64,000 bases of DNA from Neospora caninum Liverpool. Its lineage: Eukaryota > Apicomplexa > Conoidasida > Eucoccidiorida > Sarcocystidae. A program made the position numbers and the translations under genes. Shown one piece after another: positions 38,659-52,400 of the stretch (its first letter is position 1; every line of letters begins with the position of its first letter). The notes under the pieces were generated by a model. That model was not told the origin of the DNA, ran no database searches, and saw nothing but the letters and a program-made list of their open reading frames with translations. Location of the stretch: contig NC_018397.1 of assembly GCF_000208865.1 (NCBI RefSeq), positions 2,542,001 to 2,606,000 of the forward strand. Direction: 5' to 3'.

Positions 38659-40475
38659 TCAAAAGTTGTACGTTGCAGCGTCGCGCCACTGCACCATCAT
38701 CTCCACGAAGGAGTCGCGCTCCTTCTGCGTCTTGGCCTTCATCGGCAACTCAACACCATTGGGGAAGTCATCATTCGGCGGCCCAAACAAGCACAACGTG
38801 AACTTGGGGGTAACTGCAAAACAAAAACAAACATAACCGCATCTCCTCTCCATTCTCTGGATCTACACGCAATCCTATATATATATATATATATATCTAT
38901 ATATATATATATATATGCGTCCATGTGCTTGAGGACAAGAGGCGTAGAAGCTGGTCAGCAAGGAGACGAAGCCTGCATATACGTCCTGTCCCACGGGTTT
39001 GTCGTTGTGTTTCGATTCTCCCTGCAACTCTCAACCTGGCTGCGCGCGCCTGTTTCCATGTACTACGTGCACGTGTCCCTTGATTTCCCTGTCTGGATCT
39101 CTCCCTGCTCATGGAGAAAACCTCACTTTTTCTGGGCTCTTTCTTCGCGGCAGCCTGGAGGGCCGGATGGACGAGGCCCTTTGCGACGTTGCGAATGCGC
39201 ACGATAGGGATGCGGTTGTTGAAGTCTGTATCGTTCCCCATGCACCATTCGAAGACGCTGAGAAGACAGCACAGAGCGGAAAATCGCCTAAGTGTGGCAG
39301 CTACCGATAGCTCAAAACCAAAAACGGAAACGTAGGACGGGCACGTTTTCGGCGCACGAGAGCGTCTCTGTCTCTCCCCTTTTCGTGAGTCGCGTCGCTC
39401 TCCTCTTCCCTCTCTTCCTCAGTGCTCACTTGAGGTCCTGAGAACTGCGCCACTTGATTTCTTCGCTCTCTTTTCCGGGCAAGAACACCTTCATTTTGCC
39501 TCCCTTTCGAAGAGCCTCCTTCACATTCGAAGGCAAGTCGTGGACGCCGTTCGGGTAAGGATCCACGTTCCACTCGGTGAACTTGAAGTCAAGCTCGGTC
39601 ACTGTCTTGCTGAAGGCGTCGAAGGGATCTGCGCCTGAAGACGCACGCAGCGAAAGGCGCGAAGGGCGCGAAAAAGAGGGATGAAAAACGGGGGATGAAA
39701 ACCAACGAATCGAAAAGCAGGCGCGGAAACAGCGCCACAGACACCTCCCAGGCAAGCGAAAAAGACAAAACGGAGCAACTTCAAAACCACACAAAAAGAA
39801 GAAGACCGATTCGTCTGTCTCTCGATCAAGGGCACCGGAGACACAGGAAACAGAGAAGGTCCCTGAGAGGACACGACGCTTTTTCACTTGCCTTTAAAAA
39901 ATCCGAATCTTTCCCCTCCAAACAAGCAGGGTCGGAGACGGCGATGACATAGGCACATACAACACTACCAAGTCACGTCGATTTCGGATACACACTCTAC
40001 CATGAAAACCGACGCATGCACTGTTTGATCAAAATATATTTACCTACATGTCTAATACATACATAGGAACGAATGTGCGTTTGTGTATGTGGACCTACGT
40101 GCATGCGCATGCACTCGGACGTACCGGAAGTGGCGGCTTCAAGGGTCATGGCGCACGATTCTTTGAGGGCCTTCTCCTCGGCCTTCTTTGTGGCCATTTT
40201 GCCTACGCTCTGCAGAGAGAACAAAAACGTATCTTCAAATTTGTCTCTGTGCTCACAGGTTCAGCTTCCAGATGGAAGCGGCATACGCACGGCACTTCGC
40301 CGCCTTATACCGTTTTTCCATCACCGCCGACAAAATACTCTCGTCTCCGTTTCTCCCCGATCCCTCTTCTGGGGACCGACCGACGCGAAGACTGAGACAC
40401 CCCATCCACAAATGCCTACACCTAGATACATACACGTGCACATCCATACAGATTTCCAAAAATACTAACACGTAG

Positions 40476-40511
<36 letters not shown>

Positions 40512-43500
40512 CTTTGTATATGCATCTATATATATATGTATGCACAAATATTTGAATTTCCGCATGACTGTGTGATGTCCCTACGGATTTGAGAGCAGCG
40601 AGGAGTTCAGGAGTTTTGATTTCGTCGAACATGTCTCCGCTAGTCATGGCAATGGAGTTGATGATGACGCAGCTGAGCTGCATCGTCGTCGCTTCTCCCG
40701 CGAAGTTGGTCATGATTTGCGTGAGGACTTGTTCAATGCCGCTACCAACGAGACTGCTGGTGCCCATTTGCTCAGAGGCAAAGTAAGCCGCCAAGCCGAG
40801 GCACACGCGCTGAAGCCGCAGCTGCTTTGCATGCGTCTCCACAGTTGCGCACGCGCAAACGGCCTGGAGAATGGCGTCAATCATCACTTCGTCCATGCCC
40901 ATCTGGTACCATCCACCTGAAAATCGAAGCGCACACCACAGAGGAGATTCCCATGCATATACATTTATATCCCTGTCTTTTGAGTTTCTGGTTTATAGTA
41001 TGCAGGCACTTCTCCAGAGAATGTACCGGAGAGACAAAAACCACAAATGCATGAATATATATATCTATATATATATATATATGCATATACATATATACAT
41101 ATACATACATATACATACATATGGATACATTTATATACATAAATATATATATATATATATACATGTATATATTTGTGTCATGGTGTTCGCTGTCCGCATG
41201 CGAAGGAGCGTGTCTTTTGCACGCATTTCAAGAGCTTGCGTACCGTAGGCGGCGTTAGCAAGCTCATCAGGGTCGGGTTCGGGGACTTCCATTTCCTCGG
41301 GCGGCGGCTCGGCGACCGCTCCTGCCTCGTAGTCGGCCTGGGCCTGTGCATGCATCTCCTGAGCGCGCTGCTGGCACTCCGCATGCAGCGCCTCGACAGC
41401 TGCTTGGCGCTCGGCCTGGCTGCGAGTCGTGTAGAACAGAAGGCCGAGGAGGACGCGGCAGGCCTCCAACATCACCATCGGCTGGTTAATCGACTTGCAA
41501 ATCACATTCGCAATCGTTGCAATGCCTCCTGAAACACAAAACATGCAGGTCCACATCCACACACAACCTCACATATATACATACCTTTTGAACACATACG
41601 TATAGATCATGGACGTACCTATATCTCTGTGTGAATATATATATATATATATATCGATATAGATATCGACAGGTAGGTAACTCTATATGCTGCATCTGCA
41701 TCGTGTTTCTTTCAAGTCCAAGTATATATATATATATCCTTTGCGGCACAAAATGTAGGTTTTCTCTGGCTGGGCGAGCGCCGTCGACACAAAGAGACAT
41801 TTGCGTCTGTTGTGTAAAAGTAAAGGAACTTCGCACTTGCATGCGCAAGACCGGAGAGGCGCCGAAGCGTGTTCGCCGGAAATCGAGGTCGATGGACCTT
41901 GGTAGGTTTCCTGTTTCAGGCGATCCCTTACCGGCGTTGCAGTATTCGAATGCGAGCTCTTCGCTGCGCACAATACGTCTCGTGCATCGAAGGCCGCCAA
42001 CGACGAGATCGGTCACTTCATTTCCTTCCGCGTCGACCTGAGGAAACATCGAGAGGCGAGAGACCGTTCGTTTTTGCATCAACTTCGAAGAACGAAAGGG
42101 TACCTTGTCCCTTTTCCCCCACGTTTAGATTGGGTGAAACCCTCTCCGTCTCACTGTTTCACTCACTGGAGATCGGAATGCAAAGTATGCAAGGTCGTCA
42201 CCCTCTCTTTCGCCTACCTCGACGCATCCGACCAGGATGGAGAAGACGTCGGCGTCCAGCATCTTTTGGATCGAGTTTTTCACGCTGCTCTGGATGCCGA
42301 GAAGGTGAATACCGAGGGTGAGGAGACCGACGTCGTAGTCGAACTGGTGAATCAGGCGAATGGTGGTTTCAATGCCTCCGTTATCCGCGAACGTCGCGGC
42401 GTTTTCCGGTAGACGGCACAGGCTCGCCTCGATGTCGAGGAGAAGAATCAGTGCCTTGGTGTCGGTACGGCCTTGCTTGGCAACAGCCATGCACGGCAAC
42501 AAACAGACACCAAATTTCCTCATGTTGTTCTCTTCGTTCTCCATGACCAAGTTCGCGAGCGTGCGGCAACCCGTCTCCAGCTGGGCGTCCGGGAAAGTCT
42601 CGCTTAAGTTGCTCAGCCACGTGCTGTACGCGTTCTCGATTCCTGCGTCGAGGAAAGGCCGAATGTTTGGCGTGTACAGAGACAAGTTGCTGATGGCCTT
42701 GAAAACAGACTCCAAGCAACGGATGGCCGTCTTGTCCTCCGAACCGTCGTAGTTCGACAAACCCTGGAAACATGTGGCCCACACAGGCACATTTTCTCGC
42801 ATGCTCTTGTCTCTCTCCACAGAGCCAGAAAGACACACGCCGACGCGAAGTGTGGAGGTTCATGCGGAAGCCAAGCCAATCACGTCGCCTCTCCCCTTGG
42901 ATGCACCGGCAGTCGAAAAGGAAAACATGGATCGAGAGAGAAGAAACCTTTCCCCCGGAAAGGTCTTCTGCGCGTGTGTCGCTCTCTCCTTCTGCAGACG
43001 CCGACTCCTAACCCGCAGCTGCCTGTCTTTCCCTTGTTGTTCACGCGAAGCCAGAACCGAAAAATCCGGTTTTTTTAACCGCGCAGGCATCTCCATACGC
43101 ACGCATGCATCTTTGTTTGTCCAAGTATATTCCCACGACATGCGTGGGAGCGCTCGTTCTTCCGGGGGTTTCCGCTTGGTGCCTTCCCTCGTTTTTGAGT
43201 CGCGCTTCTTCTTGTGGCGATCGACGAGCCTCTCTTCCTCCGCATGCAAGTGAGAGCGGGAAAATCCCCGGGAAAAGGTCGACAGCCGGCATCTTTCTTA
43301 CCTTGACCAGAGCGGCAGGCGCGCCGTTCGTGCCGAGCAGCTTCTTCATGCTCTCGTTCTTGTAAAGCAAGTTGCAAAGCAAGACACTGGCGGCGTTGCA
43401 AACGTCGTACTCGTGGCCGCGGTCGTTGAGGACCTTCACGTTGAGGGCGGGGCCGCCGAGTTTCGAGAAGATCTCGGTGTTCTTCTTGTGTCCAATGCAA

Positions 43501-46445
43501 ATGTTCGCAAACGCCAGGCAGACGTTGGTGACCACGGGTGCCGTGTTCGGCTTCGGCAACGACCGGTTCAGCAAGTCCGTGCACGCGGCAATGCCGTTCA
43601 ACTCGCCAATCTTGGTCTTGATCTCGGGGACAACCGCCAAACTTCCGAGCAAGAAAAGCACATCGGGCAGCAGCGCAACGTCTGCATTCACGTCCGAGAC
43701 GATGCCAATCAAACGCTGCAGCACGTTCGCCTTCAACAGCTCCTCGACGTGCGCGTCCGACACCACGCGACGCATGGCGCGGAAAATGTGTCTGCGAAAA
43801 AAAGAGAGACAAACGGGGACGCGCTGGGAAAACGCGAAGAACCTGCAAAAGGCCACGACGGGAAGCCACGAAACGGAAAAAACGAGACCGAGACACCAGG
43901 AAGAACGGAGACGACGAACCGTCGCAGACGCACCGGTGAAAAACGTAGGCAGAGAAGAGAAAGAGAGACGGAAACAGAGAAGGGGTTCCAAATCTGGAGT
44001 GCGCGAGACGCCACGGAAAGCCTCAATAAACGCGAGAGGGGGTGCGATTGCTGCGTGGAAAGAAGAGGCGAGACGGCCCAAACGACAGTCCCAATCCCCG
44101 TGGACAGCGTCGCTGAGTTTGCGTTCAACACACGATCGCTGCGACACCCTTTTTTTCAAACTATACGCGACGCTCCCCGCCTTTCTCTCTTTTCCTCAGC
44201 ATTTCCAGAGCGGAACCTCGACAGCTGTTTTCCCCCTTCCACAAGGGACCGCGCGCGCAATCCCTCATCCGCGTCTCGCGGCAATCTATGCCCGATCGAT
44301 CCCCCGTCGGCCTCTTTCCACGCACGCAGTTTGCGCAAAACGTCCGAGACAAATGTGTGGGAACGGCCACACAGTTTTCGCGGGTGGAACGTGGGCGGAG
44401 TACCTGAGGACAGTGGTGGTGTACATGCCTTTGTCGTAGTCGTTCCAGGACGAGATCAGTTCGGTCATGATGGGCGTTTTGTTGTACAAGTTTCGGTTGA
44501 TGGCCGTGCGTTCGACGAGGAAGTATCGCGCGCAGAGGTGTTCCTCTTTGCGGTCGTTTGCGAGAGATCCGTTCTTGTTGATCTTCGCGCAGGCTTCAGT
44601 GACGAGGGCGGGACAGCCTTGGATGCGCGCAGTGTCCTGGGCCGCGGGCGGGAACTTGCAGAACGCGGCGAGGGCCTTCACCGCATACAGGACGATTTCT
44701 TCGTCCTTCTGGCCCTTGATGAGCGCAAACTCCATCTTGGAGAATTCGTTCGCTTGGAGGAGTTTGACGTTTGCGGGAGTCGAGGCGAGGAGCTCGAAGG
44801 CCATGTTGCCGTACTGGTGATCTGCGCCCATCGCCGTCTGGTGGTTGAGCTGCTCCTGGTTGTACATGCCCATCTGCGAGAAGAGGTATTCAACTTCTCC
44901 CTGCAGAATCGCTACTTCGCTGATCGCCACCGACAGTCCCTGCGCCACGCGCGCGTTGAGCAACTCGTAGACGTCCTTACACGTCTTCTCGCGCGGCTGA
45001 TCGTCCTCCATCGCCTGGCGAATCATCGCAACCTTCTCGGACAACTGCGTGCCGAAGTCTTCGCCGTAGTACGCCGCCAAGTTCTCCAAACCCTGCAGCG
45101 TCTCCTCCATGCCGTAGACTTCCAGCAGCTGCCTGCCATTCCCCTCCTGCGAGACGAGCTGGAGCATCAAGTCGCAGAAAGTGTCTGCGCACTCCGGGTC
45201 CGTCTGAATCGCCGTCGTCGCCTCCGTGCAGAGCTTCGGGATCGCCTCCTTCACCGTGCGCGCCGTCATGTTCGCGTCAGCCACCGACAGACCTTGGAGC
45301 GCGCGGTTCACTTCCTTAATCACCGACGGGTTCTCGCCAAACTCCTCAATCGCTTGCAACACTACTTCGAAACAGTTGAATTTCTCCAGCTCGCCCGTCA
45401 AACCCGCCCCTCCAGCAGCCAACAGGACGCACGCCATCGCGGAATATAGGCCTGGAAAAAGGAAGCGAACAGACAGGTGAAACGCGTGTGGGGAGGGGAA
45501 GCAGGAAGGGACCGCACGCCACAGCCAAAAAGACAGAGGCGTCGCGCTAACGCAAACAAGAGAGTGCAAGCACGAGGGTGTCGGGAAGTGCGCCGGGAGA
45601 GCGGCGGAAACCTCGCGCGGCTCCTGGCGCGCTCTGAGTTTACCTGCTCTCTCGTCGTCAGAAAGACGTTTCTTGTCGTCTTCAGCCTTGAGGTTCATTA
45701 CAAGTTTCTTCAGCTCTTGCTCCTTCACCAATGCGTCGTTGTACGACTTGCTGAGGAGCATCTTCTCAATCATGTGCATGTGTGCGAGCTGCCGCGCAGA
45801 CGAAGAATTCGAGCCCACGAGGGCGTCGCAGTCGCGCAAGACCGATCCGTCCTACAAACAAGAACAAAAAAGGGTTGTGCTGCAGTCCCCGTGGTGCAGC
45901 CCCAAGCAACGGAGAGAAGAGCGATGCGGAAAGAAAAGGACGGGAAACGACGGCGACGCAGCCCGCGAGACGACGTCCACAGAGAGAGACAAGATGGCGG
46001 TGAGGCGACAGGCACTTTTACGCATCAAGGTGACATGCACGACCTACCGCAAGTTTGGGAAGAGGCTCATAGCCCGCCTGAGAGAGAGTGTACGCGAGGG
46101 CGCCGAGAAGTTCCATGCCAGCGCAAACCACCTGATCGTTGTTTTGGTGCTGTTGCATGAGCAAGACGGTGAGGGCAACCATGTCTCCGCTGGAGCCGCT
46201 CATGTCTGAACATCAACGAAAAAACACAACGGCTCGGTTGTCGCGGTTCTGTGCAGAAGCGTCACTTTCCCGAAGAAGGCGATCGCTAGACCTTCTCTCT
46301 TTCACGCTTCCTTTGGTGGGTGCGACTCCCGAAACCCCTCCCTTTTCCCGCTGCCTCTCCACTCTCCTTTCCACTTCCACGCACAACCGAGGAACACACA
46401 CGAACAACTACAAAAACACGTACATACATGCACATGCACATGCCC

Positions 46446-46483
<38 letters not shown>

Positions 46484-49400
46484 ATAGGTATATGCATTTT
46501 TAACACTGTCCAATTCTCCCTCAATCTCTGTCTACCTCTGTGTGGGGGTGCATCTCCGTTCTGTGTTTCGCCTGGGTGTTTACCGCGTTTTTAAAAAGGT
46601 GTCTTACTTTGCATGATGAGGCCGCATGCGGTGGCGTCCTCGGCGAAGTACCGGAGGAATTCGAGGATGCGGCTGACAGTCTCGGCGTCGTTCTTGTGCA
46701 TTTCCAAGAGGGCGTAGGTTTGCGGCAGGAAGGTCGGGGCGACTTCCACCATGGTGGGCATGCAGTACGGGTTCACGCAGCACGCAGTGAGAGTGCGGTA
46801 GGCGGAGCCGAGGAACTTTTTGTTGTTGGCGACTGTCTCGCCCGCAATCATGTTTGCAAACTGCGAGAGCATTCCCGAGGAAGCCACGGCCCAGGCGCCA
46901 TACGGATCGTTTGCGTCGTCGAAGCAGCGGTCGCAGAGGCGACGCGTGACGAGGGCGATGTTACTCTCCAGGCGCTCGTTCCCAGGGTACGCCTGGAGGG
47001 TGGCGACCAGGCTCCCTAGGCATTTCTCGGTGTGCTGCAGCGCGTCCTTCGGGTCCTCGAGCGGCGCGGCCAGGAACATGGCCAGGCGCGCACACAAGAT
47101 GTCGACCCGCTGCGCCGTGTCTTCTGCGCCGCTTTCCACGGCCTCGATGATCTGGAGCATGAGCGACTTGATCTGCTCGTCGGCGCCCATCTTGGCGAAC
47201 AGCTCGCCTCCCAGACGCGTCACAGCCTCGCTCTCGCTGTTCACGCGCATTGCATCCGCCACTTGTTCCATCACACCCAACTCCCGCAACACCGCGCGAT
47301 CCTCGACAGTCACCAGCTTGTTCAGCACATCCAAAATGTGGACCACCGCAGGCTCGTTGTTCTTCTGCTTCGCCAGAGCCGCCGTCAACACCTAGCAAGA
47401 ACACAAGGAACAGAAGAGGCAGATGGAGCGCAAGAGAAAAAGAACAGACGGAGACACACCACACGAAGGGACGCGACACATAGAGACACTCGGCGAGAGG
47501 AGAGCAACACCTCCGGCCGAAACGAGAGGAACCTGAGCAACTGTGGGCAAAAAGCCAAGAAAACCAACCCCAAACAGTCACACACGAACGCTACCAAACT
47601 CCATGTTGCAATCAAACTATATATAGTATGAATACACACATGCATATATATATATATAAATATATATATAGCTCTATCTAGTCTACATATGGATCGATGT
47701 AGAAAGTGTCAACACGAGATCTACAGCCTCTCCCACACAGATAAAGTCTCCTAGACCACACACGAGAAGGCCCCCTGATCGCCCGTTCAAGGCCACAGAC
47801 GCACCATCACCCCCTCGGCCATATGCCAATATATATATATATATATGTATACATATGTATAACTAGATAGAGAAGATTTCTTAAATGGATATAAATCCAC
47901 TCGCTTCGCTCCACACACACATCCACAGGTAGACAGCTGCATTCATCTCTCCCTGTGTTGAGTGGGAAGGTGGTTTGTACCTGAGCGGGGAAACGAACGT
48001 CGTTGTCGTAGAAGCGTCGCAGGTCTTCGAAGGCTCCGAGGAGGGCGAGGACCGCCGCAGCTTGGACGGAGAGTTGGTCATCGTCGCCGTATTCGTCGAT
48101 CATGCGGAAGAGCGCAGTGACGGCACCGGCCTCGGCGATTTTGTTCGCCATGGTGGCGTCGTTGGTGATTTCCAGGAGTTCCTGGAGGGCGCGCATGGCG
48201 ACCATCTTGTTTTCTCGGCTCGGGTCGTTTTGGATGACGAAAACGAGTTTCTGGAGCAGCAACTCGAAGGCCGGCTGCGATGTGAGCATCTGGACGCGCT
48301 CGGGCGTTGTCGCCATCGCTGCGAGGCAGCCGCAAGTCGCTCCCAAGACCGGCGCGCTGTGAGGGAAGTTGTCGATTCCCACGCACAACGTGCTGACAAA
48401 GTTGCGTTCGAAGGCGAGCTCCGCAGATCGCTTGTCGCTCTTGAGAAGCAGGCGCAGCGCCTCCAGGCAGTGTATGGCCGCCTCCTCGGAGTACTGGCTC
48501 TGAGGACCTTTCAGCGACTCGTACAGGTTGATCAACGTCGCGACATTTCCGGCCTTGATCAGGGCTGTGCGTCCCGAGCGCACCGTCGCGACTTGCTCCA
48601 TGGCGTGCGCGCACTCGCTGACCGTCGCGTCGAACAGGTCCTTGCCTAAAATGTCGTAGTCCGTCACCGCCAAGGCATCCGCCTCGTGACTCACAATGTA
48701 CTCCTGGAACTTGCACATGTGCTGACCAATGTTGGCGCGCGCGGCGATCTTGGCGCCCTCAGACGAGATCAGCAACTCGTTCAAGGCTGCGAGGTTTTCG
48801 TGGAGCTGGCTGAAGTTGTTCTTGTCGCACGCTGCCGAGCACTCGGCGAGGAGTTCCGTGATCTCCGCCTCGAGTGCGTCCGTGGGCATCAGAAGCGCCA
48901 CGAGCGGCGCAATCGTTCGCTTCAACTCCTTCGACTTGGCGTGCGTGCGCATCGCCACCTTGAGGGCCTGCAGGCAGTTGCACTTGCGCAGCGTCTCGCC
49001 GATGCTCGGATCGATCTTGGCGCACGTCGCCAGGACCGTGAAGCCTGCAATCTGAGAGTCGAGATACATTGGCGCTCGAGTCAAGTACTGGACGACCGCG
49101 TTTAGGCCACCCGTGCGCGAGAGGATGGCGACGCCGGCGCCGCCATCGCACTGCGCAAGGTAGTTCAGAGTCTCCAAGCAGTGGAGCTGTGCGCGACGAC
49201 TGTCCGGGTACTTGCGCATCACCTTCAACACTCCCTCGATGCACCGCTCCACGTTCTCGGCTCCAACGATGCGCATCGTCGCCGCAAGCTCGCGAATCGC
49301 CTCCGTGTTCGACACCAAAATGTTGTTGTCCGGTTCTTCCAACTCCACCACACGCTTCACCTGAACAGGATGTGCAAAAGAAACAAGAGAAACAAGGGAG

Positions 49401-52400
49401 CGCCAGGAATCGGGAAACGAACAGAGAGTAACAGACAAATCGCGCCAAAGGCCCGCCACAAAAAGGGAGGTGCACAGGGGAGTGTACGTGCAGTCGGATA
49501 GGTCTGCTCTGCTGATCTGGGAAACGCTTGGCCTCTGAGAGATCGCCAGGTCCAGTGGGGATGTCCCTGAGTGGCGACGTCAGAGCAGAAAGCTATGCAG
49601 AGAAAAAGAACGATACACGTATGTACACATTCAAAGAAATATGTATAGCGATCAAAGTTTTTCCTGTCTTTGATAGATAAGTAGCTGCGGATTTCCACAA
49701 GCATCTGCAGATACATATATACGTGTGTGTGTGTGTGTGGGTGTGAACCTGAAAAGGAAAGCAGGTAGGGTTTCGCCGGCAACTGTTTCGTCCGACGTCC
49801 ATGTGCGGGATTCTCGAGAAACCTTGTTGCTTACTTGAGGTAGGCACGCGACCTCGCACATGGCAACGAAGCAAGACGTCAAATCGCCATCTCCGCTGAT
49901 TTTCATGTTCTTCACCGTCTTCAACGCAGCCTTGATGATGCGGCTCTGGCCCTCGAATCGAGTGCACTCGATCCAGCTGGAAATACCGGCCAAAATGGTG
50001 TCGGCTGTGAAAAAGGGAACCGCGCATGCCTCTTTGTGCGACAGATGAAGGTCAGTGGATGCAAGAGGACAGGGGACAAGGACGCGAGCGAACGCCCCCC
50101 GAAACAGAATAAAAATACGCGTGCGTTTCAAAAACCGCCTTTCCACGGCACCCGGAACATGCAGCTGTCGAAACCCGGAAACCGAAACCACCCGCATTCG
50201 AGACCCACCGAGCTTCTGAACACGCACACGATCTGTGCATGCGTCCAAAACATAAAGATACACGCGTCTCTCCCCTGTTTTCTGTGTCACTTTCTACCTC
50301 TATAATTCTATGTATCGGTGCATGTCTGGCCATGCTGCATCCCTGGCAGATTTGGAGAAGCAACCCTTTTCTGATCTGTTTCTTGCCTGCTTGTTTCTGT
50401 TCGAAGATTTGCCGGAGACTCGGGACGCGGGACAGGCCGGAAATGGCGGCAAGAACTCTGTACACGCCATCGGGGTTTCCCCTCGCTGTTTGAATTGCCG
50501 AGTCGAGGACGTTCAGGTGACGGGAGCAGTCCTCTTCCGTCGCAATGCGCCCGAGGCAGTGGATGCCCGCGCTGATCAACAAGTCGTTGCCTTCGTGCTC
50601 CAGCATCGCCGCCAAAACAGCGTCCACGCATGACCCGTCGTTCATGTACGACTTGGCGTCAGCAACCTGAGCAAAGGATCCGAAATGCACGCATGCGCCG
50701 GAAGCAACGCTCGAATCGGGAAAGGGAAGGCCTCGAGAGACACTTGTGACACGAAGTTTACAGAGACGTGACGCCTCCTCAGGCACATATCTCGATGCTC
50801 CGCGATGGGAAGACATGCTGGAGCGAGATGCGCCCCACAAGAGAGAGGCCGCACCTGCCACGACGGTCAGTTATTGCGTGCACGTGCAAAACTTCAAAGC
50901 AGCAGCAAATGTGCAAGGACGCCTTTCCGATCTGCACGAACATGTATAGCTTCGTATCAGTGGACAAGCCTGTATCTGCGTACGTTGGCATGTGCATATG
51001 TCTGTAAAAACATAAAAGGACTCCAAGTGGGGTGGTACATTCGGATCTCTGCGGTGTCTGTGTCTTTGTCTTCACTCGCCCCGTGGAGATTCCCGTGTGT
51101 GACTGTCCCCGTGGCCAAAACTGGATCTGCCTGTTGTGAATCGAGGTCTTTTTCTCGTTCTCCGCTCATATCGCGGCGCACCTCGGAGAAGTTGTCCAGG
51201 AGCTGGACGGCGAGGAGGGCGACTTGCTCGTTGTTCACGTTGGCGGTGAGGGAGGCGACGACGCCTTGGATGCCACCGTATTCGCTGACGCCGTGCAAGG
51301 TGGTAAGCCGGGGGACCAGGCGGTTGAGTGCGGAGATCGCGTGTTGCTGGTAGGTGACGTCGGCAGTGTGGTACTGGCAGCAGAGTGAGCAGATCTCTGC
51401 GGCTTGGTTCTGGAGCATGTGTTCCTGGATTTCTTCGTGTTGCGACCCGGTGGCGACGAGTTCCATGGCGAGGGAGGCGACCTCCGGGTTCTCGACGTTC
51501 TGGTACAGAATCGGCAACACGGTCGCGAAGGTCTGGTACTGGACAATTTCGTGGGCGAGACTTTCGCGCGAGGCCAGCGGGACGAGGGCCATGCACAGCG
51601 CGCCGAGTGCCTCCATGCTCTCCGTGCAGTAGGACACGGCCGTGCAGAGCGTCGCGACGCCTCCAGCCTGCACGATGGCGTCCACGTTCAAGGGGTTCGA
51701 GGCGATGCGCGCCAACATTTTTGCTGCGCCGCTGATCATCGAGGCAATCTTGTCGGGGTTCGACTCCATCTGCGGCAGCCCCGAGTTGATCAGTTCAATG
51801 AGGAGTGGGACACCGCCCGCGCGCACGATCTCGTCCGTGAAGGAGCTAATGTACGACATACTGCCGAGCGTCACGAGAGCCTCGTCGTACTCGGGCGTTC
51901 CCGCCTCCGCAGACTTTAGTGTGTTCAGACACTTTTGCAGTTGTTCTGGTCCCACCATCGCGGCAAGCGCCGAGCTACCTTTCGCCGACGCGCTCTTCCT
52001 GCCGCGATACTTGTCCATCAGCGTGATGCACTGCGGCAGCGTCGTGGCGTCCGTACACTGGTTCACGGCCATGTGGCGCACCGTGTCGAAAGCGCCCTCC
52101 ACCATTTCGACGCCGGCATCCGACAGATCGCCCTGATCCAGGCAGTAAGTCAGCAGCACACTCGTCCCTCCAGCGTTGTAGAGCGCCGTCGAACCCTCCG
52201 CAGTCTCCGCGGCAATCGCCAGCGCCGCTGTCACGCGCTTCGCCGTCTTCATCCCGAGAGCCGCCTTGGAGAAAATCGACAACATTCCGCCCGCAATCGA
52301 GGCCCCGTCAATGGGTGCGCCTGCGCGGTTCATGTTGTCAACGAAATTCATCGTGTCTTCGATCGTCTGCGGGTCCGTCGGCGAACTGTTCACGATCGCC

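Noticed and set aside
43413..45449. 678-codon plus-strand frame opposite GAC.
   Set aside because: Antisense shadow of GAC exons. The minus strand has armadillo repeats with phase-consistent introns.
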